A stretch of DNA of 20,500 bases from Apostichopus californicus (GCA_020650975.1 JAIPMN010001648.1:1-20500); one strand, 5' to 3'. Shown: positions 1-9,414, numbered from the stretch's first letter. A program made the numbers and translations. Notes: a model not told the origin generated them from the letters alone.

Positions 1-1080
1 TACCGGTTTAGAATGACTGGAACAATTTTGGGAGAAAACACTGCCAGGAAAATTACTTTTCGAAACTTGTATCAATCGTAGCATGCTATGTTTTAGGCAA
101 TAATACCTATATCAATAATCAGGAAATATTTTTGCCACATATACAACTTTTCACCCCAACATGCTTAAACTTAGTATTCCATAGGGCCAGAACAATTTAA
201 ACATTTGACATAACCAGTAGGAACCAACGTTAATCTGTGGGAACAAATTTGGAAGAAGCGGACATTTTTTATACCATATCTGAAATGGCTTGAAATCAAT
301 ACTCGAATCACGGACACTTGTTGCAGAGATACCGGTTTAGAATGCCTGAGAACAACTTGGGGAGAAAACACTGCCAGGAAACTACTTTTCGAAACTTGTA
401 GCAATTGTAGCATGCTATGTTTTAGGCAATAATACCTACATCAATAATAAGGAAATATCTTTGCGACATATACACCTTCCCCCCCCCCCAACTTGTTTTA
501 AACTTAGTACTCCATAGGGCCAGAATAATTTAATCATTTGACATAACCAGTAAGAACCAACGTTAATCTGTGGGAACAAATTTGGAAGAAGCGGACATTT
601 TTTATACGATGTCTGAAATAGCTTGAAAACAATACTCGAATCACGGACACTTTTTGCAGAGATACCGGTTTAGAATGCCTGGAAACTATTTGGGGAGAAA
701 ACACTGCCTGTAAATTACTTTTCGAAACTTGTAGCAATTGTAGCATGCTATGTTTTGGGCAATAATATCTACATCAATAATCAGGAAATATCTTTGCGAC
801 ATATACAACTTCCCCTCCCCCCCCCAACTTGCTTTAAACTTAGTACTCCATAGGGCCAGAACAATTTAAACATTTGACATAACCAGTAGGAACCAACGTT
901 CATCTGTGGGACAAATTTGGAAGAAGCGGACATTTTTTATACGATGTCTGAAATGGCTTGAAATCAACACTCGAATCAGGGACATTTAATGCAGAAATAC
1001 CGGTTAAGAATTTCTGAAAGCAATTTGGAGAGAAAACACTGCCAGGAAATTACTTTTAGGGCCAGAACAATTTTAACAAT
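1..1080. repeat. ~330-bp tandem satellite (module S), about 3.2 copies
   Basis: Units begin with TACCGGTTTAGAATG (TACCGGTTAAGAATT in the last) at 1, 330, 663 and 998, giving periods of 329, 333 and 335 bp. Each contains recognisable landmarks in order: ACACTGCCAGGAAA, AGCATGCTATGTTTT, AATAATCAGGAAATAT, a C-tract, CATAGGGCCAGAA, GACATAACCAGTA and GAAGAAGCGGACATTTT. The last unit is cut short: from about 1056 it jumps to the AGGGCCAGAACAATTTTAAC part and then runs into module H. The first unit is cut by the window edge. Two short reverse-strand open frames (171-413, 534-746) are the same satellite stretch translated twice and are not genes. Confidence 0.9.
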
Positions 1081-1089
1081 TGACATAAA

Positions 1090-1387
1090 CGGTGTTTTTA
1101 AAAGTAGTTAATGTTTTGGTTCCCTGAGGATGCAAAATAAAATACCCTTCCATTCATGTTAGTCTGTTGATGCTTTTACTATCACTTTCATTAACGAAAA
1201 TTAAGGCCCAGCTGAATAAAAAAACGTATGCGAAACAGCGTTGTAACTTCATATTCCTAAGATGTGTTAATAAATAATGTATTACTTTTCATTAGCTCAA
1301 TAAAATCCAATATATGATATGTTTAAAGTCAGTTTAAACATATAAAATATTGGAGTCAGAATAAAATACCGAATTCTTTCAATTTCT
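1090..1387. repeat. module H, copy 1, with conserved hairpin
   Basis: This block recurs at 5045-5270, 5370-5545 and 8250-8495. Shared landmarks are TTGGTTCCCTGAG, TATCACTTTCATTAA, CGTATGCGAAACAG, AACTTCATATTCCTAAGAT, TTTTCATTAGCTCA, a hairpin, then GAATTCTTTCAATTTCTTCC. No coding potential is seen. It leads directly into the first M monomer at 1388. Confidence 0.75.
1307..1353. repeat. imperfect hairpin within module H (copy 1)
   Basis: CCAATA...ATATGTTTAAA pairs with TTTAAACATAT...TATTGG around a GTCAG loop, a stem of roughly 20 bp with one or two mismatches. The same structure is present at 5190-5236 and 5465-5509. Confidence 0.75.
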
Positions 1388-3955
1388 TCCACATGGTAAC
1401 CTAACACCACACTAATTCAATCTGGAAATCTAGCCTAACCTTCTGTTTATTCGGTGAAATTGTGACGCAGTTGTAAGTTATCCATGGAAATCTTTCGTTA
1501 TTGCTGTAACATTGGACCGCATGGTTGCCTAACACCACCCTAATTCAATGGGGGTAATCTAGCCTAACCATCTCTTATAAGTTAAAATTGTGACGCAGTT
1601 ATAAGATATCCATGGAATACTTTCGTTATTGCTTTTACATTCGACCACATGGTTGCCTAACACCACACTCAATCAATGGGGGTAATGTAGCCTAACCATC
1701 TGTTATTAAGCTGAAATTTTGACGCAGTTATTATGGAATACTTTCGTTATTGCTGTAATCTTCGACCACATGGATGCCTAACACCACACGAAGTCAATAG
1801 GGGTAATCTAGTCTGACCATCTCTTTATTAGCTGAAATTGTGACGCAGTTATAAGATATCCACGGAATACTTTCGTTATTGCTGTAACATTGGACCACAT
1901 GGTTGCCTAACACCACCCTAATTCAATGGGGGTAATCTAGCCTAACCATCTCTTATAAGTTAAAATTGTGACGCAATTATAAGATATCCATGGAATACTT
2001 TCGTTATTGCTTTTACATTCGACCACATGGTTGCCTAACACCACACTTAGTCAATGGGGGTAATGTAGCCTAACCATCTGTTATTAAGCTGAAATTTTGA
2101 CGCAGTTATTATGGAATACTTTCGTTATTGCTGTAATCTTCGACCACATGGTTGCCTAACACCACACTATGTCAATGGGAAACCTAGCCTATACCTATAC
2201 CTGTTTATTAGCTGAAAATGTGACGCAGTTATTATGGAATACTTTCGTTATTGTTGTTATCTTCGACCACATGGTTGCCTAACACCAAACGAAGTCAATG
2301 GGGGTAATCTAGTTTGACCATCTGCTAATTATCAGCTGAAATTGTGACGCAGTTGTTATGGAATACTTTCGTTATTGCTGTAACATTGGACCACATGGTT
2401 GCCTAACACCACCCTAATTCTATGGGGGTAATCTAGCCTAACCATCTCTTATAAGTTAAATTTGTGACGAAGGTATAAGATATCCATAGAATACTTTCGT
2501 TATTGCTTTTACATTCGACCACATGGTTGCCTAACACCACACTTAGTCAATGGGGGTAATGTAGCCTAACCATCTGTTATTAAGCTGAAATTTTGACGCA
2601 GTTATTATAGAATACTTTCGTTATTGCTGTAATCTTCGACCACATGGTTGCCTAACACCACACGAAGTCAATAGGCGTAATCTAGTCTGATCATCTCTTT
2701 ATTAGCTGAAATTGTGACGCAGTTATAAGATATCCATGGAATACTTTCGTTATTGCTGTTATCTTCGACCACTTGGTAACCTAACACTACACTATGTCAA
2801 TGGGGAAACCTAGCCTATACCTATACCTGTTTATTAGCTGAAATTGTGACGCAGTTATTATGGAATACTTTCGTTATTGTTGTTATCTTCGACCACATGG
2901 TTGCCTAACACCAAACGAAGTCATGGGGGTAATCTAGTTTGACGATCTGTTAATTATCAGCTGAAATTGTGACACAGTTGTTATGGAATACTTTCGTTAT
3001 TGCTGTAACATTGGACCACATGGTTGCCTAACACCACCCTAATTCAATGGGGGTAATCTAGCCTAACCATCTCTTATAAGTTGAAATTGTGACGCAGTTA
3101 TAAGATATCCATGGAATACTTTCGTTATTGCTTTTACATTAGACCACATGGTTGCCTAACACCACACTTAGTCAATGGGGTTAATGTAGCCTAACCATAT
3201 GTTATTAAGCTGAAATTTTGACGCAGTTATTATGGAATACTTTCGTTATTGCTGTAATCTTCGACCACATGGATGCCTAACACCACACGATGTCAATAGG
3301 GGTAATCTAGTCTATACCTATACCTGTTTATTAGCTGAAATTGTGACGCAGTTATTATGGAATACTTTCGTTATTGTTGTTATCTTCGACCACATGGTTG
3401 CCTAACACCAAACGAAGTCAATGGGGGTAATCTAGTCTGACCATCTGTTAATTATTAGCTGAAATTGTGACGCAGTTATAAGATATCCATGGAATACTTT
3501 CGTTATTGCTGTTATCTTCGACCACTTGGAAACCTAACACTACACTATGTCAATGGGGAAACCTAGCCTATACCTATACCTGTTTATTAGCTGAAATTGT
3601 GACGCAGTTATTATGGAATACTTTCGTTATTGTTGTTATCTTCGACCACATGGTTGCCTAACACCAAACGAAGTCAATGGGGGTAATCTAGTCTGACCAT
3701 CTGTTAATTATTAGCTGAAATTGTGACGCAGTTGTTATGGAATACTATCGTTATTGCTGTTATCTTCGACCACATGGTTGCCTAACACCACACGAAGTCA
3801 ATGGGGGTAATCTAGTCTGACCATCTCTTTATTAGCTGAAATTGTGACGCAGTTATAAGATATCCATGGAATACTTTCGTTATTGCTGTTATCTTCGACC
3901 ACATGGTAGCCTAACACCACATTAAGTCAATTGGAAATGTTGCCTAACCATCGAT
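1388..3955. repeat. ~125-bp satellite (module M) with higher-order A-B-C-D-E organisation
   Basis: About 20 monomers start with GACCACATGGTTGCCTAACA and end with TTTCGTTATTGCTGTTATCTTC or a variant. Starts are at 1515, 1643, 1764, 1893, 2021, 2142, 2265, 2389, 2517, 2638, 2767, 2891, 3014, 3142, 3263, 3388, 3520, 3644, 3768 and 3897, preceded by a divergent first copy at 1388. Monomer types are distinguishable. A has CACCCTAATTC and TCTTATAAGTTAAA. B has GTAATGTAGCC and GAAATTTTGACG. C has CACGAAGTCAATAG and TCTAGTCTGA. D has ACTATGTCAATGG and CCTATACCTATACCTG. E has CAAACGAAGTC and TAATTAT(C/T)AGCTG. From 1515 the order is A B C A B D E A B C D E A B C/D E D E C. The last copy is truncated inside the P block junction. 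Confidence 0.9.
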
Positions 3956-4190
3956 TTGCCCCGCCCCCAAACAAAATATCACACTTTGCTTAGGATTCAG
4001 GTAATAAATTAGGAACCGGGTAGTATTGCGTCGGGCTGGTACCTGGATTTTCCGTGCAGACACTAGTTTAAAGGATGCTGTATTGGCCCCAAACATGCCA
4101 GATTTTCAAATATGGTGGTCACCTTTGGTCAAACGTCTAAAACTATTTTTGTTATCACCCTGGAGGAAAGTTACCTAACTGGGTCATTGA
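3956..4190. repeat. module P, copy 1
   Basis: Begins with a C-rich tract and continues AATATCACACTTTGCTTAGG, GGTAATAAATTAGGAA, CCGGGTAGTA, GGCTGGTACC, GTGCAGACAC, CTGTATTGGCCCCAAACATG, CCAGATTTTCAAATATGGTG and CACCCTGGAGGAAAGTTACC. The same series of landmarks is found at 5855-6025 (short), 6575-6830 and, without its C-rich start, 8494-8605. The reverse-strand open frames at 5807-6013 and 6491-6751 are this repeat read backwards. Confidence 0.8.
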
Positions 4191-4194
4191 AACA

Positions 4195-4380
4195 TCTTTT
4201 GTAATACAAAATGTTTGCCCTCATTAATTGATAGAAACAAAATTAAATTATTTAAATACATGATGATAGTTACGTAGATTTCACGGGATGATTTCTTGCA
4301 GAAGCCTGTCTACGATCCCACAAGAGTAAATCTGTGTCTCTCGAAGGAGAGAGAAATTGCAGAGACCTTGAAGCATGCGC
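4195..4380. repeat. dispersed repeat shared with 7205-7310
   Basis: The stretch TTGCCCTCATTAATTGATAG...TACGTAGATTTCACGGGATG recurs at 7220-7302 with moderate divergence. Downstream, to about 4380, the two copies diverge. On the reverse strand both copies show an exon-like end followed by GT (GTAACT here, GTAAGT at the other copy). Confidence 0.55.
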
Positions 4381-4382
4381 CC

Positions 4383-4475
4383 AACAAACCAGCAGGAACC
4401 AACTTCACGTTAATCTGTGGGAACAAAATTGAAAGGGGACATTCTTGATATCATGTCTGAAATGGCTTGAAAGAA
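4383..4475. repeat. module S fragment
   Basis: Contains AGCAGGAACCAAC, GTTAATCTGTGGGAACAAA, GGGGACATTCTTGATATCAT and GTCTGAAATGGCTTGAAA, matching the 3-prime part of the 330-bp unit. Confidence 0.75.
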
Positions 4476-4639
4476 TTACCCCTCTATGAAAAGTTCAATT
4501 AAACTAGAAAAGCGAATTATGTACAGACAATCGGGGAAAAGGAAAACCGGGGTACTTGTTGCAAAGGTATACCGAACAGCATCAGTATTAACTTTTTACT
4601 TCAATAAAAATTAAGTTCTCCTCTACAGACTAGTACAGC

Positions 4640-4765
4640 GATATTAAATGTTAAAATTTACATCAATAATCAGGATATATCTTTTTGACATATATACAAT
4701 TTGTTTTTCTAAGCTTGCAATTACCTCTACAGGGCCATAAAAATTAGAAGATTTTTTCATAAAGC
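4640..4765. repeat. module S fragment (central part)
   Basis: CATCAATAATCAGGATATAT, TTTTTGACATATATACAATT, AAGCTTGCAATTACC and AGGGCCATAAAAATT correspond to the middle of the 330-bp unit. Near-identical sequence occurs at 6065-6180. Confidence 0.7.
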
Positions 4766-4769
4766 TTTT

Positions 4770-5044
4770 CTCAACGTAACCTAACAACACACAAAGTCAA
4801 TGGGGGAATCTAGCCTAACCATCAGTTTATTCGGTGAAATTGTGACGCAGTTATAAGATATCCATGGAATACTTTCGTTATTGCTGTTATCTTCGACCAC
4901 ATGGTAACCTAACACTACACTATGTCAATGGGGAAACCTAGCCTATACATCTGTTTATTAGCTGAAATTGTGACGCAGTTGTTATGGAATACTATTAGTA
5001 TTGTGACGCAGTTATAAGATATCCATGGTATACTTTCGTTATTG
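4770..5044. repeat. module M cluster (about 2.3 monomers)
   Basis: Diverged ~125-bp monomers with ACCTAAC, GTCAATGGGG, CTAGCCTAACC, AAATTGTGACGCAGTTATAAG and ATCCATGGAATACTTTCGTT landmarks. The last monomer has an internal deletion near 4990 and then joins module H. Confidence 0.8.
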
Positions 5045-5270
5045 CTTTCACTATCACTTTCATGAATGAGACTTAAGTCCTAGCTGAATAACAAAACGTA
5101 TGCGAAACCGAGTAGTAGCTTCATATTCATAAGATATGTCAATGAATAATGCATTACTTTTCATTAGCTCAGTAAATTTTATTGCCACTCCAATATATGA
5201 TATGTTTAAAGTCAGTTTAAACATAAAAAATATTGGAGTCAGAATAAAATTCCGAATTCTTTCAATTTCT
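5045..5270. repeat. module H, copy 2, with hairpin at 5190-5236
   Basis: Same order of landmarks as copy 1: CTATCACTTTCATGAA, ACGTATGCGAAAC, CTTCATATTCATAAGATATG, CATTAGCTCAGTAAA, the CCAATA/TATTGG hairpin, then GAATTCTTTCAATTTCTTCC. The reverse-strand open frame over it is not a gene. Confidence 0.75.
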
Positions 5271-5545
5271 TCCACATGGTAACCTAACTCTACACTTAGT
5301 CAATGGGGGAACCTAGCCTAACCATTTGTTTATTAGCTAAAATTGTTACGCAGTTATCATGGACAATATGTGGTCGGCGAAACAGCGTTGTAACTTCATA
5401 TTGCTTAGATGGGTCAATAAAGAATGTATAACTTTTCATTAGCTCAGTAAATGTTATTGCCACTCCAATATATGATGTTTAAAGTCAGTTTAAACATATA
5501 AAATATTGGAATCAGAATAAAATTCCGAATTCTTTCAATTTCTTC
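5271..5545. repeat. truncated M monomer plus module H copy 3 (hairpin 5465-5509)
   Basis: One M monomer (ACATGGTAACCTAACTCTACACTTAG...) is cut at about 5370 and joined to the GCGAAACAGCGTTGTAACTT part of H. H then runs through a third copy of the CCAATA/TATTGG hairpin to GAATTCTTTCAATTTCTTCC. The H copy lacks its first ~60 bp. Confidence 0.7.
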
Positions 5546-5854
5546 CACATGGTAACCTAACACCACACTAATTCAATGGGAAAATCTAGCCTAACCGTCT
5601 GTTTATTCGGTGAAAATTGTGACGCAGTTATAAGATATCCATGGAATACTTTCTTTATTGCTTTTACATTCGACCACATGGTTGCCTAACACCACACTTA
5701 GTCAATGGGGGTAATTTAGCCTAACCATCTGTTTATTAGCTGAAATTGTGACGCAGTTGTGATAGAATACTTTCGTTATTGCTGTTATCTTCGACCACAT
5801 GGTAGCCTAACACCACACTAAGTCAATGGGGAAATCTAGCCTAACGGTTTGCCG
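5546..5854. repeat. module M cluster (about 2.4 monomers)
   Basis: Starts ACATGGTAACCTAACACCAC and ends GGGGAAATCTAGCCTAACGG at the next P block, the same M-to-P transition seen near 3955 and near 6575. Confidence 0.8.
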
Positions 5855-6025
5855 GTTTGCCCCCCCCCCCCCCAAAAAAAATATCACACTTTGCTTAGGA
5901 TTCAGGTAAAAAATTAGGGACCGGGTAGTACCGCGTCGGGTTGGTACCTGGATACCCCGTGCAGACACAGTTTCAAGGATGCTGTATTGGCCCCAAATAT
6001 GCCAGATTTTCAAATATGGTGGACA
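5855..6025. repeat. module P, copy 2 (short form)
   Basis: A run of Cs, then ATATCACACTTTGCTTAGG, ACCGGGTAGTA, GGTTGGTACC, CTGTATTGGCCCCAAATATG and CCAGATTTTCAAATATGGTG. It ends about 150 bp sooner than copies 1 and 3 and abuts a module S fragment. Confidence 0.8.
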
Positions 6026-6183
6026 ATTAAGCTCTCCCCTACAGACTACTACAGCTATATAAAATGTTTAAATCTACATCAATAATCCGGATATATCTTT
6101 TTGACATATACAATTTGTTTTTGTAAGCTTGCAATTACCTCTATGGGGCCATAAAAATTGAAGATTTTTTTCATAAAGCCTTT
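6026..6183. repeat. module S fragment (central part)
   Basis: Near-identical in order and content to 4620-4765: TACAGACTACTACAGC, CATCAATAATCCGGATATAT, TTTTGACATATACAATTTG, AAGCTTGCAATTACCTCTA and GGGCCATAAAAATTGAAG. Confidence 0.7.
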
Positions 6184-6574
6184 CTTAACGTAACCTAACA
6201 CCACACAAAGTCAATGGGGGGGGGGGAATCTAGCCTAACCATCAGTTTATTCGGTGAAATTTTGACGCAGTTATAAGATATCCATGGAATACTCTCGTTA
6301 TTGCTGTTATCTTCGACCACATGGTTGCCTAACAACACACTAAGTGAATGGGGAAATCTAGCCTAACCATCTGTTTATTAGCTGAAATTGTGACGCAGTT
6401 ATAAGATATCCATGGAATACTTTCGTTATTGCTGTTATCTTCGAACACATGGTTGCCTAACACCACACTAAATGAATGGGGAAATCTAGCCTAACCATCT
6501 GGAATACTTTCGTTATTGCTGTTATCTTCGACCACACGGTAGCCTAACACCACACTAAGTCGATGGGAAAATCT
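6184..6574. repeat. module M cluster (about 3 monomers)
   Basis: Monomers begin near 6188, 6317 and 6443, with a fourth start near 6530 after an internal deletion. All carry CTAGCCTAACCATC and ACTTTCGTTATTGCTG-type landmarks. A G-run interrupts the first monomer at about 6218-6226. Confidence 0.8.
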
Positions 6575-6830
6575 AGCCCCCCCCCTCCAAAAAACAATCA
6601 CACTTTGCTTAGGATTCGGGTAATAAATTAGGAATCGGGTAGTATCGCGTCGGGCTGGTATACTCAGATACCCCGTGCAAACGCTAGTTGTGTGCTGTAT
6701 TGGCCCCAAACATGCCAGATTTTCAAATATGGTGGTCGCGCAGCTTTGCAATGGTCGAGCATTTTAAACTATTTTTTTTATCACCCTGGAGGAAAGTTAC
6801 CTCACTGGGACGTTGAAACATCTTTTGCGT
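6575..6830. repeat. module P, copy 3
   Basis: Follows the same M-to-P transition: a C-tract, then ACAATCACACTTTGCTTAGG, TAATAAATTAGGAATCGG, CTGTATTGGCCCCAAACATG, CCAGATTTTCAAATATGGTG and CACCCTGGAGGAAAGTTACC. Confidence 0.8.
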
Positions 6831-7170
6831 TTATTTAGTATGTCTGAGAACAGTTGAGGTTAACACCTGCAGGCAAGTACATTTTGAAAACTTGTAGCAA
6901 TTTAAGCATGCTATAATTTGGGCAATAATCAATGTATATCTTTTTGACATATACAATTTGTTTTACTAAACTTGCCATTACCTTGAGCACTCGACAGGGC
7001 CACAACAACAAGATTTTTTTGAAAAAGCTGGTGTTGGAAAGTACTTTTTGTAAACTTGTAGTAATTATAACATGGAATAATTTTAGGGCATATACACCCG
7101 TAGTTTAGCAGTATTTAAATAAAACTACATCAATAATCAGGAAATATCTTTTTGACATACTTTTTTAAGT
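6831..7170. repeat. two diverged module S fragments
   Basis: Landmarks of the 330-bp satellite recur twice: AACTTGTAGCAATTTAAGCATGC, TTTGGGCAATAAT, TTTTTGACATATACAATTTG and GACAGGGCCACAACAAC to about 7010, then AACTTGTAGTAATTATAACATGG and CATCAATAATCAGGAAATAT to about 7160. No gene is seen. Confidence 0.65.
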
Positions 7171-7189
7171 GCTCTTAATACAATATGAT

Positions 7190-7475
7190 TTACGTAAGCC
7201 AGTGCGTTTGATGGAAAATGTTTACCCTTATTAATTGATACAAACAATATTAAATAATTGAAATAAATGATCATACTTACGTAGATTTCACGGGATGATT
7301 TCATTGCGTATGATACAGTAACAACCACGTGGAAGCAGGCACGGGCAGAACACACTGGCAATGTAAAATTCGGCAATATAACATTCGGCAAAGAACGGCG
7401 TTGACAGATAATGAAATATATGCAACATGTGTAGTGAAGAGAAGACACCCTTCTTGTTGGGAGGAGTGAATTCAA
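7190..7475 (-). other. exon-like reverse-strand open stretch, unidentified
   Basis: On the reverse strand an open frame starting with ATG at 7475 runs to a canonical-looking donor: CCCGTGAAATCTAC followed by GTAAGTATGATC, with the GT at about 7280. The predicted peptide (MNSLLPTRRVSS...) is not one I recognise and has no visible domain. A diverged copy of the donor end is present near 4275. It may be the first exon of a minus-strand gene, part of a mobile element, or chance; I assign no function. Confidence 0.25.
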
Positions 7476-7495
7476 CTAAACCAATTCAATTAAAC

Positions 7496-7623
7496 CTACT
7501 GTCGAAGAGGAGCTTGCACGGCTTAACGATTACGTAACACTTTAATTGTATTAACACAGCTACTGCCAAAGAGGAGCTAGCACAGCGTAGCGATTACGTA
7601 ACACTTTAATTGTATTTACACAT
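7496..7623. repeat. 64-bp tandem duplication
   Basis: Two units (7496-7559 and 7560-7623) both read CTACTG(T/C)C(G/A)AAGAGGAGCT...CGATTACGTAACACTTTAAT. About nine substitutions separate them. Confidence 0.85.
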
Positions 7624-7744
7624 TCCTAAGGTTTATACAATCAATTAAACATAACTACATACGCTGTATAAATTTATTAATTCAATCACAAGGTACACCA
7701 TTAAACTACGTACGACAGATGTACATTCCTTAAATAGAATACAC

Positions 7745-8085
7745 GGGGGCGTTGTGGCCAAGTGGTTAAGGCAGTGGACTTGTGATCTAAGGATTACAGG
7801 TTCGAACCCTGGCCAGATCACTGCGTTGTGTCCTTGGGCAAGGTACTTTATCTCCATTGCCTCTCTTCACCCAGGTGTATGAATGGGGACTTGCGAGGTG
7901 ACTTGTAAATATAGTTGCGTGGAAGTCCCACAGGCGACACGTGGCTGTGGGCACTGGTGCCCAGGAGAGATTGTTTGAATTGCGCACACTTTGGTGTGTA
8001 GGCGTGACAAGTTACCAATGACCAGGGTTAAGTTACACACCCGGGACAGCAAGTTTGCTTAATCATTAATCAAGAATCAAGAACC
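7745..8085 (+). mobile_element. tRNA-derived SINE
   Basis: The head is tRNA-like. An A-box (TGGCCAAGTGG, 7755-7765) is followed about 34 bp later by a perfect-looking B-box (GGTTCGAACCC, 7799-7809), the two parts of an internal RNA polymerase III promoter. The acceptor stem does not pair, so it is not a functional tRNA gene. The body carries GTGTCCTTGGGCAAGGTACT and CACCCAGGTGTATGAATGGG, a sequence type I associate with widely distributed invertebrate SINE bodies. The tail is a short repeat of ATCAAGA near 8068-8083. No clear target-site duplication was found. Reverse-strand open frames here are shadows. Confidence 0.8.
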
Positions 8086-8089
8086 TCAT

Positions 8090-8605
8090 AACACTTGTAC
8101 AGCCATATCAAATGTATTAATCTACATCAATAATCAGGAAATATCGTTTTTGACATAAATTTTTCCCCTAAGCTTGCATTTACCGTGAGTACCGTACTCA
8201 ATAGGGCCACAACAATTGAAGAATTGTTATAAATCTGGTGTTGAAAGCAGTTAACGTATTGGTTCCCTGAGAATGTTAAAGGTACTAGGCCTATCCTTCC
8301 AATCATGTTCGTCTGTTGTGTGATGATTTTTCTATCACTTTCATTAAAGAAAATGAAGGCCTAGTTGAATAGCAAACCGTATGCGAAACAGCATTGTAAC
8401 TTCATATTCCTTAGAATCTGTCAATAAATAATGTATTATATCTCATTAGCTCAGTGCATTTTATTTTGACTCCAACCTTATATAGGCCTATGTTTAAAGG
8501 TATGCTGCATTGGCCGCAAATATGCCATATTTCCAAATATGGTCATCTTTGGTCAAACTTCTTAAACTATTTTGTTATACCCTGGAGGAAAGTTATCTCA
8601 CTGGG
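8090..8605. repeat. composite S-H-P repeat lacking module M
   Basis: Module S landmarks (CATCAATAATCAGGAAATAT, GTTTTTGACATAAATT, AATAGGGCCACAACAATTGA) run to about 8245. Module H (TTGGTTCCCTGAGAATG, CGTATGCGAAACAGCATTG, CATTAGCTCAGTGCA) runs to about 8491. The sequence then passes through GTTTAAAG (8492-8499) straight into module P (GCTGCATTGGCCGCAAATAT, AAATATGGTCATC, CCTGGAGGAAAGTTATCTCA). The hairpin second arm and all M monomers are absent. Confidence 0.75.
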
Positions 8606-9215
8606 CACCCGATACACATAGAGCATACAGTAACTACTGTAAATTTCTACACTTTGTACCAAGTACGGTAATAACTTGTTCGTGCTCGTAATTCCGTAGC
8701 ATGTGCTATGAGATACTTTTTAAGAAAAAGTCGCCCAGGAAAGAACCTGGGCACGAAAACCACGGTAGTAACTGGCCACATGCGATATAAGTCAATGAAG
8801 TATTGTATGTATGTATGTTTGTATATGTGATCTTCCCGCAAGCAGGAACTCGCGAATTGGGAGTATTGGGAGTAGTGCGTTGAAAGGTGGCATACTCCTA
8901 TTAGAGTCTATATACATCCGCTCAATTGTTCTTCTGTTTCAGGAGAAGTGCCAAAAGCAGCAGGAGAACATCTTTTTTAACTGTTATAAATCATGATCTA
9001 GGCTTGCATGTTGAAGAGCATGAATGAAAGTACATGTGGTGGAAAAATTGGGTAAATTGAGGCAATTTTAGACCCCTTTAGGCTTCCCAGGAGCAGCGTA
9101 CGAAAATTGTTTACTACTGAGTGAAGAGGTTTGTTTACAAGTGGCGAAAACTTCCGGCGGTCATGGTAGGTAAATTCATGGTGCAATGAAAGGCCAACTC
9201 GGTCGTCAGCTATCA
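8606..9215. other. gene-free stretch upstream of exon 1
   Basis: No coding region is recognised on either strand. It contains a short hairpin at 8732-8751 (GCCCAGG / CCTGGGC, 6-nt loop) and a GTAT microsatellite at 8803-8829. The small open frames on both strands have no recognisable similarity. The promoter of the downstream gene may lie in its right part. Confidence 0.5.
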
Positions 9216-9217
9216 GG

Positions 9218-9332
9218 TAAGCGAATATTTTTTCCCTAGAACTCTAGCGCAAATATTGCGCAATATTTTCCGTATTAGGAATTTAGGCTCCGCCCACATT
9301 TATTGTGTACCTCAACTCCAAATTTTCCTACA
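9218..9332 (+). promoter_or_regulatory. possible 5-prime UTR intron and promoter-proximal region
   Basis: A plausible splice donor (GCTATCAG then GTAAGCG, about 9215) and acceptor (AAATTTTCCTACAG, about 9332) bracket about 115 bp just upstream of the first ATG at 9364. The interval contains a near-palindrome GCGCAAATATTGCGC. If real, a noncoding leader exon ends near 9214. This is inferred from splice-site shape only. Confidence 0.3.
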
Positions 9333-9363
9333 GTATTCACAGTTAAAAGTTCGTGGTTGCGAA

Positions 9364-9414
9364 ATGGATTCTGCAGTCAGAAATAGCGAATTACGCGATA
9401 TTCCTTCTTTATCT
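9364..9414 (+). CDS. putative exon 1 of MULE/SWIM-type transposase-family gene
   Basis: ATG followed by 16 codons (MDSAVRNSELRDIPSLS), ending directly at a consensus donor GTAAGT. The exon is exactly 17 codons, so it ends in phase 0, which fits exon 2 starting in phase 0 at 11303. The peptide itself has no recognisable domain and family N-termini are variable, so it is assigned only by splice phase, orientation and position. An alternative first exon is possible at 10860-10892. The sequence shows no TATA box that I can point to with confidence. Confidence 0.4.

Noticed and set aside
171..746. Two similar 70-80-residue reverse-strand proteins.
   Set aside because: Same stretch of the 330-bp satellite translated twice; C-tract length differences and stops in other copies show no coding constraint.
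1388..3955. CRISPR-like array.
   Set aside because: Whole 125-bp units repeat in tandem with no unique spacers; the context is eukaryotic.
5807..6751. Two related reverse-strand frames (WGQYSI... / LGPIQHT...).
   Set aside because: They are module P read backwards, running through C/G homopolymers; other P copies are not open.
7745..7817. A functional tRNA gene.
   Set aside because: A and B boxes are present but the acceptor stem does not pair, and the sequence continues into a SINE body.
8647..8841. Reverse-strand 64-residue frame.
   Set aside because: No recognisable motif, crosses a microsatellite, and has no splice or repeat support.
8926..8995. Small exon after TTCTGTTTCAG encoding EKCQKQQENIFFNC.
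   Set aside because: Only an acceptor-like tract supports it; no partner exon or family similarity.
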